Below, piece after piece: positions 23,068-31,912 of a DNA stretch of 64,000 nucleotides. The stretch is from assembly GCA_001632435.1 (NCBI GenBank), contig KV423920.1, positions 62,001 through 126,000 of the forward strand, in the 5' to 3' direction. This stretch comes from Calocera cornea HHB12733. Taxonomy: Eukaryota; Basidiomycota; Dacrymycetes; Dacrymycetales; Dacrymycetaceae. The notes under the pieces were generated by a model, which saw only the letters and a list, made by a program, of their open reading frames with translations, had not been told where the DNA came from and did not search any database. Numbering within the stretch: position 1 is the first letter of the stretch; every line of letters starts with the position of its first letter. A program made the position numbers and the translations under genes.

Positions 23068-23310
23068 CTTGCGTCAACTGTGGTGATACCGAGTTGGCCA
23101 GCAATGATATTTGGCATCACGTACAAGCATTTGGAAAGCGTCTCTCTGCTCAAGCAAGAAGGCTGTTGGACACAGCTAGTATTGTTCAATCTGACGTCGG
23201 ACGCAGGTCACATCACAGGAAAGCTTCTGTGGAATCGACGGCACTTTGAGCCGACTCATTCCACACCAGACCAGGACTGGTTGGAAACCGCTGGAGCCCT
23301 GTAGAGGTCT
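23068..23310 (+). pseudogene. Degenerate copy of the same unknown sequence, arm B
   Basis: The plus-strand counterpart of arm A, in inverted orientation and about 200 bp away. The similarity runs across two reading frames, so at least one frameshift separates the copies. See arm A for the shared blocks. Confidence 0.4.
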
Positions 23311-23744
23311 ACAATTTCTGCTGCCAGGTCCGAGGATAGAGTCCAAGCTGGGACTGAAGACACTTGTCACCAGGCGCGTACTTGACGGGACGCCGGTGGA
23401 GAAGTGCGACCGCATTAGCCCGGCATACCGTGCTCTTCGCCGCTGCAGAGTTATGAGGTTGCACGAGAGGCGAATGTCCAACAACCACGCGTTGAAGATA
23501 GGCAGAGCCGACCATGATGGAGAAAACCGATATCGGTCTTCGCAGCGGTAAGATTGGACGGTGTGATCACAACGAGAATGGCGCTGATGCGGTGCCAAGA
23601 CCATGCAATGGTGAATTTGCCCACCGGAACTGCACAGGACACGAACACACCATAATCTGAACCATGCTAGGCATTCCGTTCATAGCATACGGCATACAGA
23701 CAAGCTAGGCATGATCGACATGAAAATAGCAACAGCCCAACCGC

Positions 23745-24345
23745 CTACTCCGCATCCACAACGACGGTCTGGAGGCCCTGAAAATAATGTCAGTGTTAAT
23801 GAAAACAAGTATGGAAGGTAATGGGACGCACATGGAACTCATGCACCGGGATGTCAATGGGGGTGGCGTAGGTGTACAGCTTCTCCTTCGCGTCCTCCTC
23901 ATCGTTACGCTTCCCTAAAGCACGCATCAGCAACTCCTTCCAGCAACCCAGAGCGAGAAGGACGCACTCTCGAGCCTGACGCGTATCCGGTGGGGCGGGT
24001 TCTTGATCCCCTGCCTCCAGATAGCCTGGTTGAGCTTGGGGTCAAGACGAACGTCGGTGGTGCCCATCTGCTTCTGCGCAAAGGTGATGACCGACTTGAT
24101 CGCCCACGGTGCGCGCTTCTTGAACGAGCGGCCGTGCACGAGCTTGTGCAGGTGGATCGTGTACTCCCGCGTGACGACGTCCTCGAGCGCGGAGCGGGTC
24201 TTGCCCTTGCCCTTCAAACCATCCCAGTTAAAACTAACGATCTCATAACCTTTCTGCAACGAGTATTCACCTTCTTTTCAGTCTTGGGTGCCTGTGTACG
24301 CTATCAGCGTTCGGTCTTTACATGCTGCAACACAGTACTCACCAT
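23745..24345 (-). CDS. RPL31: 60S ribosomal protein eL31
   Basis: The first exon is the ATG alone (24345-24343), spliced to GCACCCAAGACTG, giving MAPKTEKK, then a further intron and [20 protein letters not shown]. The remainder ([84 protein letters not shown]) is the full eL31 family pattern at the expected length of about 124 aa. It is a component of the large ribosomal subunit near the peptide exit tunnel. Introns after the start codon and in the basic N-terminus are typical of fungal ribosomal protein genes. The stop is TAG at 23745-23747. Confidence 0.96.
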
Positions 24346-24952
24346 TGAGGAGATACGGCTTTTGAAGCTGAGAACGACGTCGAGCAGCGTTGTAACGGTC
24401 CACTGGTCAATGTGCACGGGACCAAATTGTCGAAGGGACTTGAAACTGTACAGCACTAAATGAGGCGACTTTAGGGTAAGTCAACGGAAGCAGCCCACTT
24501 CCCTTTACGGCAATGGTCCGTGCGCAATCTCAATGACGACTCGCCAGCGCCGAACCAGGCAACTTCAACACGGTCAGGAGTACCTTTTTCGTGTTTATGT
24601 TCTTGAGGGGATGGTTAGGAGCGAATTTAGGCTGTGCCGTACGGGGCACTATTATGTTCTCATTCTATTCCAGTAATCATATATTGCACAAAAACGACTA
24701 TGCATCGGGTGAGATCGAAGAGTAGTGCTCGGGGGCTGCCCTCCCATGAGATGAAATTCAGTTTGTCACGGACATCAGGTGCTATAGCAGACAGAATACA
24801 GAGCGGCCTGGATCGGCAGGCATGGCGCGGAAAACGGCAGACAGGAGGAAAGGTGTTACAAAGGACACTGCAACATGCCAGGACAAAACCCCTCAAAGCA
24901 CTGCGGAGCGAACGAAACCGGGTATCGAGGCCCAATGGGGAGCCTTAGTCTA
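24346..24952. other. Intergenic region between RPL31 and YAP1-like gene
   Basis: About 0.6 kb upstream of RPL31 and downstream of the bZIP gene. No coding frame or motif was assigned. Confidence 0.6.
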
Positions 24953-26623
24953 TCAAGCGGTTCGCTGGCTACCCATCTTCTGCAGGATCGAGCTGAGGTT
25001 CGGTGCCTCGATAACCGGAGCGTCACCGCCGCAACGAGCCTTCTCCTTGAGGAGAGTGCAAAGCTCGTCGATGTCGCAATCCTGTGTGAATGGACGTAAG
25101 CATCGGATCAACCTGGTGAGCTCCCCGGTGATTGTACCTCAAAGTTCGGGCTGCTCCTGACCTGCTTCCACGCCTCAGCGATGGGGACGCTGGGTACATT
25201 GGGATCCGCCTTGCTGAGAGGCTCGGTTAACCCAAGGTCTGCCGCAAGGGGGCAGACCTCATCCATCGTCTTGGGCGCACCCGGCGCAGGGGGAATGAAT
25301 TGGGGTACGCGATCAGCAAGCGGGGGGCCGAATGTCTGCGGTGCAGACACCGCAATCAGCTGGCTGATGTCCTCCTTGCTTCTCGGGCAGTCGCCGTGTT
25401 CCTGACCATTGGGGTGATGCGCGCCTTGTGCCTGTGGCAACGCCGCAGCCGCGCTATCGTCCTTCATCGCGGTATCAATCGGTCCAAGCACAGCCTCAGC
25501 AACCGGTGAGAAGTCGCCCACGATGGGCATGAGATCGCCGAAGTCTTCCCCGAACAGCTCCTCCAGGTTGACCAATCCTTCACCCTCCTCATCACCGCGC
25601 GTGGCGTACGGGCTGATATCACCGGCACCGCCGAAGATACGGTCATACACCGGATCCCGGTATGATGTGTACTGCGGCGCGGTTGCGAGGGTGGTCCATG
25701 TGGGGGTGACGGGGAAGGAGCCGAAGAGAGAGTCGGACGCGGAGGAGAGGGAGGGCTCGGAGGCGATGGAGGGGTTGAAGATGGGGTTGTTGACGGACAT
25801 GTCGATGGGTGGAGATGTCTGAGAGAAGACGGGCTCTTGGCCGGTGGAGGAGGAGGCTGCAGGAGACGAGTCCGACGATCCGTCAGACGACGGCCGCTTG
25901 TTCGGCCCAGGCATGCTGAAAGTGAACTGACCCTGCTTGAGCAGTTGGTTCTCGGTCTGCAACCTGTTGAGAAGGTCCTTCAAGTTTTCATTTTCGTTCT
26001 GTGTCTCAGCCTTCTCGGCCTCGAGGCTGGCGACTCGGTCCTCCAACTGGGCGACCTAGTCAGCAGCAATGTCAGATACGGTTAGTATAGGTTATACGTA
26101 CGTCTCGTACATGTTTTTCCTTCCTCTCCCTGAACGCGCGCTGAGCGGCACGGTTCTGTTCCTTGCGCTTCATCAGCCTGGATTCGTCCTTCTGACCGCC
26201 GGTGGACTTCCGCCGGTTGGCCTTCTTGTTATCGGGGCCATCTACATCACGACGCATGAGCTTCCTCGCCTTCTTCGCAGCCTGTCGGAGAGGTCTCTTA
26301 CCCATCGAATCACGGTGGGACTTGTGAGCGGGCTGCTCATCGTCCAAGTCATCATCATCGTCGGGCGAGACCTTGCGCTTATGCTTCATGTCGTCCGGGG
26401 TGTTGGTGTTAGTGCGCTCTCCGTCGCTGTGAGGCGGGCTGGGGGAGGAGTCCTCCTCGCTGAGGGGCGGGGTGAGGGTGTACGACTGCTGTGTGAGAGG
26501 GTGGGAGTTGACCTGCTTCTCGAGCATGGCCAGGAAGTCGCCGTCGTTCAAACCGGCGAAGGATGCAGGGAAGTCCCAGGGGTTGCTCGTAGCCTGGTTG
26601 TTCTGAACGAGTGCGGAGGACAT
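24953..26623 (-). CDS. YAP1: AP-1-like bZIP redox regulator (YAP1/PAP1 type)
   Basis: Three exons (26623-26102, 26055-25162, 25081-24953) give 514 aa. The start is MSSALVQNNQATSNPWDFPA. The basic region KRKEQNRAAQRAFRERKEKH matches the Yap/Pap1 class (NxxAQRAFRxRK). After an intron the leucine zipper follows (VAQLEDRVASLEAEKAETQN). A long acidic Ser/Pro-rich middle contains Cys residues at HGDCPRSK and DEVCPLAADL. The last exon encodes DCDIDELCTLLKEKARCGGD, a three-cysteine C-terminal redox domain. In Yap1/Pap1 such cysteines form disulphides that mask the nuclear export signal under peroxide stress. The intron at 25161-25082 must be removed to reach that domain. Family call is strong; the targets are inferred. 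Confidence 0.9.
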
Positions 26624-27706
26624 GATCGATTGGTTGTCGGTGAGCAAGGGTTGAAAATGGCAAATGGATGGATGACGAGTCAGATCTGAGACGGCTTTGT
26701 AACACGCCTTGTTCTCGGTCTTTCTGCACGTCACTAGTGCTGGACGGTAATGTGAGGGAAGCTGATTGCGCTCTGGGGAGAGAGGAGATGCTAGAGGGAA
26801 TGAGAGAAGAGCAGGGGAGAGAGGGCTGCGGGCGTCGGCGCCCAGCACAAAGGGATGGGTGAGGAGGAGCAAGAGGGATGGTGGTGGGATGGGGAGGAAC
26901 GATATAGATGGCGGGCGGGAGTGAAGGCCTTGAACTGGGCTCTCGTCTCACGTCAGCGGTCTCATCTGAGCACCAGAGGGCGGTGACCACCTACATCCGG
27001 GGTCCCGGGTCGCTCCTTCCCCCTCATCAGCCGGGCCAGGGGCGAGCGGCTGTCGACGGCGCGCACGCTCCCACTCGCCAACGTGGACCAAGGTCTCGGG
27101 TTCAAATCTTCTTCCTTCCAGCCTTCCCTAGACGTGGTCAAAGGGGTCCCCGCCGGCTTTCTTCCTCCCTTGGGGCCATTTGCCGGGACACGAGTCCGGC
27201 GTCTCCTTGGCCCCCTCTTCCTCGGTCCTTTCGGCGATACAGTGCCTGCAGCACGGTCCACACCGCCCGTCCTGCTCCTGCACCGCGGAGCCCCGTCTAC
27301 CGCCATAGCTGAGACAGCGCCTATCCCAATGCTCTCTACGTCACCGGGCAGTCCGCCCTGGGCCCATTTCCCGCCCCGGGGTTCAGTCAGATATCGTGTT
27401 TCGCGCTCATCTGGGATCCACGAGCTACCCCGTTATCCTACGATCCCTGGCCGACGGTGGGGCCGGACATCTCCTCCTGCACCGTATCGCTCCTACGGAT
27501 TCAATCCTACTGCTGTAACTATTTCCATAGTCCAATCTCCCAAGGCACCCCTGCAATGGTAAATCCACGAACGGTGTGCCCTAGCTTCGTCGCCCAACAG
27601 AAGGCACGAAGGCACGGGCATGCTTCCCATATGCAGCGCCGAATTCAATCGCTTGACCACGCACCTGGAGGTGGCAGTGTGGCGGTGCGAGTGTGAAGAT
27701 GGGCTT
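26624..27706. other. Leader and upstream region of YAP1-like gene, left flank of the large element
   Basis: About 1.1 kb. A 159-aa plus frame at 27083-27562 is proline-rich and does not look like a real protein. Long leaders are common for stress regulators, but none was mapped. Confidence 0.5.
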
Positions 27707-27708
27707 TA

Positions 27709-27785
27709 TTGCTGCTTACATAATTCATGGCGCGCGCGGGTGCGAAAAAATTCGGCCGAATACGGGCAAAACTCGTGAGAGCCAT
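27709..27785 (+). repeat. Left terminal inverted repeat
   Basis: Matches the reverse complement of 37419-37495 almost base for base. Weaker similarity extends inward to about 27825. Confidence 0.9.
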
Positions 27786-27931
27786 AACTCACTGAAAAGG
27801 CAAGATAGCACCAACTTGTAAGAGTCAAAATTGGTCATACAGGTCATGCGTAGCGCCGCAAAAGGCCGCAAAAGAGGGTGGATCCATGTATTGGGAAAGA
27901 CAAATGCAGGCGGTTGCGCGGCCGGTAAGAC

Positions 27932-27961
27932 AAATCAAAGCACGTTTTCGCACGTTGATTT
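27932..27961. repeat. 30-bp near-palindrome, left subterminal copy
   Basis: AAATCAA, 16 nt, TTGATTT. Its outer edge lies 223 bp inside the left end, mirroring the copy at 37243-37272. Confidence 0.85.
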
Positions 27962-28216
27962 GAAAACAACAGGTGTCAAAGCACTCTGAGTGTAAGAGCT
28001 ACCGCCGCATGCACTTTCCAAGAACAACTATGAGGAAAAAATAAACAGAAGGAACGTTGTGTCTGCGGAAGCCTTGACGCGCAGGAGGGTTTCACGTGAC
28101 CAGCATGCAGATGACCGCGTGGACTCCGCCAGCTCTCGCGTTTGTTGCAAGCAACGTGCTCCCCTCGCATCGATGGTCCGTCTACTCTAGTCAGCTTCTC
28201 ATGTCTTGTATACAAG

Positions 28217-29391
28217 ATGACTGGACACCTAATATCGGACGACGTCAAGCTGATTGTGGTTCGGATGAGCGTCGTTCTAGCCGTTAACGACATTGTCCTG
28301 TACACTGGCCTGGCCAAGAGAACTGTCCAGCGAATAATCGAATACCATCGAAAGTACGGCACAGTGGCTAAGCTACCCTCAACAAGTGTTGGACGACCCA
28401 GGATTATGCAAGCAGAGGATGATCAGGTTAGCACTAGTCAACCGTGCCGAATTGAGCTATTGCTTATGCCTCTGCAGTTTCTCCAAGGCATGATCCAGCA
28501 TTCCCCTGATCGGTACCTTGACGAGCTTCAGTCTGCGCTCGTAAGTCGACAAGGTATCAGTGTATCGATTGCAACCATTTCTCGACATCTATCAGACATG
28601 GGTTTCACGATGAAACAGGTGAGCCGTCTCGTCACAGCAGTATGCACCCAACTTACTCCAGATCAGATCACTAAGGCGGCTATGGAACAAAGCGAATCGC
28701 GCCGGGCCGATTTCAAGTACCGAATGGGACTTCTTTACCAGCCAAGGCAGCTTGTCTTTATCGACGAAAGCGCTTGTGACCGACGAGCAACATTCAGGGA
28801 CAGAGCATGGGCTATCAGGGGCGAGCGTGTGCGGTCTAAAGTCTTTTTTGTGCGAGGCAGGAGGTGCGTCTGCAAACACTGTCTGGATTAGAAGGTATTC
28901 TGACTGCCCACTAGATTCTCTGTGCTCCCTGCACTATCGCTAGATGGCGTCATCGCATTGAAGATTGTCGAAGGGTCGTTTGATACCATGTCATTCATGG
29001 AGTTTGTCGAGCTCACCTTGCTGAACATGAACCAATATCCTGCCGAAAACTCGGTCCTTGTTATGGACAACTGTCGCATCCACAAGTCTGAATTGATTCG
29101 AGAGATGGTCGAAGCGCGGTGCGTACATCTGCACAGTAGGACTGATTGGCAGCTCATGGCGAATTTAGAGGAATGCGATTGGAATATCTGCCGGCTTACT
29201 CGCCAGATTACAACCCGATCGAAATGCTATTCTCTGCGATGAAGAGTGTGATACGTCGTAATGACTTTCTCATGCAACGCACAATGTCGGATGGCGACGA
29301 TTGGGAGATTTGCGCAAGATTGCACGAGATCGTATGGGGGACCACTGCAGAGGATGCTGAGGGCTGGTACCGCAAGTGTGGTTACTTTTGA
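28217..29391 (+). CDS. Tc1-family transposase, DD34E, intact
   Basis: Five exons (28217-28426, 28478-28618, 28667-28863, 28915-29118, 29169-29391) give 324 aa, a normal Tc1 length. An N-terminal helix-turn-helix (DIVLYTGLAKRTVQRIIEYH) is followed by the GRPR motif that separates the two DNA-binding halves in Tc1 transposases. The catalytic triad is FIDESACDRR (D), VLVMDNCRIHKS (D) and SPDYNPIEMLF (E), with 34 residues between the second D and the E. This is a cut-and-paste enzyme expected to bind the terminal repeats and insert at TA. No frame break was found. It is the most 5' gene of the element and reads inward from the left end. Basidiomycete DDE_3 proteins look like this. Confidence 0.85.
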
Positions 29392-29509
29392 TCTAGAGCT
29401 GGGAACCATTTGGCAACGTTTCGAATCTATGCTTTGTGCCTCTCGTTCTTTGCCGCCCTCTTTGCTTGCCGGCAATGGTTCCAATGTAAACCCATGCTCC
29501 GTAATTCCT

Positions 29510-29539
29510 AAATCAATGCTAAAACAACAACATTGATTC
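29510..29539. repeat. 30-bp near-palindrome copy
   Basis: AAATCAATG arm and CATTGATT arm, between the transposase and the next gene. Confidence 0.75.
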
Positions 29540-29658
29540 TCAGTTGAAGCTGGCACGCAGAGTCATTCAGACAGAGCCCATTTGTCCGTCCAAAACGAGG
29601 ATGATTGAGGCAGATACAGAGACATAAGGCAGTCACGTGCTCGCATGTGTCAGCCGGA

Positions 29659-29664
29659 TATATA
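29659..29664 (+). promoter_or_regulatory. TATA box of element gene 2
   Basis: TATATA about 70 bp upstream of the ATG at 29735. Confidence 0.5.
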
Positions 29665-29734
29665 CGCACCCCAGACACTGGTACGCTGGCACAGCCCTAC
29701 TCCTGACGACCACCATCTTCCAAGGTCGACAACA

Positions 29735-30681
29735 ATGGACGTCCTCATCAAAGGCATTCCACCCGTTACACTCGATCCAGCATCGTTCGACCAGTGGCTG
29801 ACAATTCAAGAGCAGCTTTCGGGACAATGGGATAAAACGCAACCCGACTTCGAAAAGCACTATACCATGATGCAGAGCTACTGGTTGACGACTATCTCTC
29901 AGAGTAACGGGTGGGAGTGGGATGCGTCTCGCCGCGATGACGAGCCATTTGTCAATAATCTGGGTCAGCGCCTGCGTGGAGAGGTCACTAAGCAAATGGC
30001 TATCTATGCCGGACATCCGGATGACTTCTCGCTCTCCAAGTAAGTCCCGCCACTCTGTATCCCACCATTGCTCATGATTCAACAGCGAGATGATATGCTA
30101 TTTTGCGGCATTTGCCATCGTTCACCTCATCCAGAACTACGTCAACGGTATTCCTGGCGGTCATGCGGCGATCTCCGCACACCTGGCGCGCAGATTCAAA
30201 CCTTCTGTCCAGCCAGCCAAGAAGCGCCTCCCCTTCACCGTGCCTGTCGATGATCTCGACTGGGAAATGTACGTGCTCAATCCCTCTCTCCTTGTTGATG
30301 CTGATCAGTGACACCAGAGAGGGTGATCCTGATGCGATAACGCTACGCGAGATCTGTCGTTACGGCGACGTCTACTATATCACCGAACAAGGTGAACAAG
30401 CGCACTTCTCTGTGATCGGTCGCAACAGCACTTGGGACCGTGCCCGTCTCTGCATGGAAAGCAGGATCGTCATACAAGACTCCAAGGAGGGCAGGAAGGA
30501 GATCTCGAAGGAGCAGCTTTTCATGCAGTACGCCAATCGGGTTGCGCCTCCAAGTAACAACATGCCCAACATGCACCGTTCACCTCCCAGCACGCCTGGC
30601 AGTTTGGCCAGCAAGGCCCACCCTATCTTGAACAACGCTGTCAACATGCGCGGCCTCCACCATGGGTTCTCTGCGTTCTAG
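29735..30681 (+). CDS. Unknown element-borne protein, 286 aa
   Basis: Three exons (29735-30039, 30086-30268, 30309-30681). It starts MDVLIKGIPPVTLDPASFDQ. It contains WEWDASRRDDEPFVNNLGQR and YFAAFAIVHLIQNYVNGIPG, and later DAITLREICRYGDVYYITEQ and SRIVIQDSKEGRKEISKEQL. No signal peptide and no catalytic motif were recognised. Both introns join in phase and codon use is regular, so the gene looks intact. It is not a known transposase type to me; being conserved in frame inside the element suggests a role in its life cycle or passive cargo. Confidence 0.6.
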
Positions 30682-30984
30682 TTATACGAGATGTTCTCGA
30701 AGCCCTGTTGATAGTCCAGATTGTACGCTCTGTTCCATATGCCATCAATGTCAATTTCCTTACAAGAAGAAGTTTGCGCTTCTTGAGCCAGCAAGACCGC
30801 AACAAAGAAGGTTCGCCGGATCCTTCTCCCGGGAAAGAGGTGGAGGTGCCAGCAACACATGCGCATAAAGGGTCAAGTGCACTGCACTGCGGAGTGCCAT
30901 TGTTCTCTCAACTCATTCCGCCCCACGATGGCCGTGGCCCGTCAGTTGTCTCTCCAAATGCACATGCACATTGTCTTACTTGAG

Positions 30985-31532
30985 ATGTTGTAGCCGCCGG
31001 TACCCCAGCCTGGTTGCAGCTTCTGCCCTATGGAGAGTACGGCATTGCATACGACTTTGACTTCCGCCACTTGACGGATCCGGTCCCAAGGGGATGGGAG
31101 ATTGGCTGCACCAGTACGCCATCTGTATAACGATAGCTGTCCAATTGCTAACCCTATTTCCCAGAGCCATGGTATGCCCGGGTCGTTCGATTCATCACCG
31201 GCCACAACATGACGAGGGTGCAGAAGAGCATGTATTCCGGCTGGGGCCAGCCAGACATCTTCTACGTGATGGCGCGGCACCTGCTGGACCTTGAGCCTCG
31301 GGGCATGTTCGCCTCTACGATACAGGCGCTGCAGCTCTATGCTGTGCCACAAGCCCCCATGTACCTTACGGACGCCTTCCAGCTTGGCGGCTTCGAGTGT
31401 CCTCGTCCACGTGGTCCGACCCCGGCTGACCTCGATGTCGCGCATGTCGGACACATACCGGCCCGCGCTCCTCCACGACCGCAGCTGGTCCGTCGCAGCC
31501 TCATCATGCGTCTTCATCAGTGGCGAGTCTAG
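30985..31532 (+). CDS. Unknown element-borne protein, 5' end unresolved
   Basis: Two exons read as protein. The first is AGTPAWLQLLPYGEYGIAYD then FDFRHLTDPVPRGWEIGCT. After an intron with GTACGC/TTCCCAG ends comes EPWYARVVRFITGHNMTRVQ, then KSMYSGWGQPDIFYVMARHL and a stop after HQWRV at 31532. An upstream AG at about 30991 could be an acceptor, but no phase-matching donor was found in the preceding open frame (30708-30983). Either a first exon was missed or the 5' end is broken. A 229-aa minus-strand frame overlaps and was judged a shadow. Function unknown. Confidence 0.45.
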
Positions 31533-31543
31533 GAATTGTTCAA

Positions 31544-31573
31544 GAATCAATGTCCAAGTTTGGACATTGATTT
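31544..31573. repeat. 30-bp near-palindrome copy with perfect 13-bp arms
   Basis: AATCAATGTCCAA and its exact complement are separated by two bases (31545-31572), the most perfect copy in the element. It lies between the third and fourth genes. Confidence 0.9.
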
Positions 31574-31667
31574 CGACCTTGTACTTATGGTAGCCGAGTT
31601 GTTGTATCGAGAATAAGGATTGAATTGACATTGCTTTGTTGCTACAGTCCCAAAGCGCCCCGTCTAC

Positions 31668-31697
31668 AAATCAATGCTGATATTCAACCATTGATTT
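31668..31697. repeat. 30-bp near-palindrome copy
   Basis: AAATCAATG arm and CATTGATTT arm, upstream of the ParB-like gene and about 95 bp from the previous copy. Confidence 0.85.
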
Positions 31698-31912
31698 GGT
31701 ATGAGAAACCATGCAGCGTTATGTTGCCAACAGCACGACTGGGGAGCCGCTGTGTTACATAAGCAAGAGGATCTCGGAATGTTTTGAGGTCTCCTGCGAC
31801 GCGTCCGCCCTCTGTCGAGGGACGCGACTCACCCCGGTACCATCACCATCCCTCACCACCCGGCCGTCCTCATCTGTTCATTCACAAACCGCCCTTTCCA
31901 CTGTACTTTATC

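Noticed and set aside
27060..27120. GGTTCAAATC resembling a tRNA B box
   Set aside because: The T-arm does not pair and no A box lies at the right distance on the same strand.
27083..27562. 159-aa plus-strand frame with proline-rich content
   Set aside because: Low-complexity composition, no splice-linked continuation and no family resemblance.
30942..31631. 229-aa open frame on the minus strand inside the large element
   Set aside because: The plus strand reads better as protein with a canonical intron, and the minus frame includes the palindromic repeat at its start.
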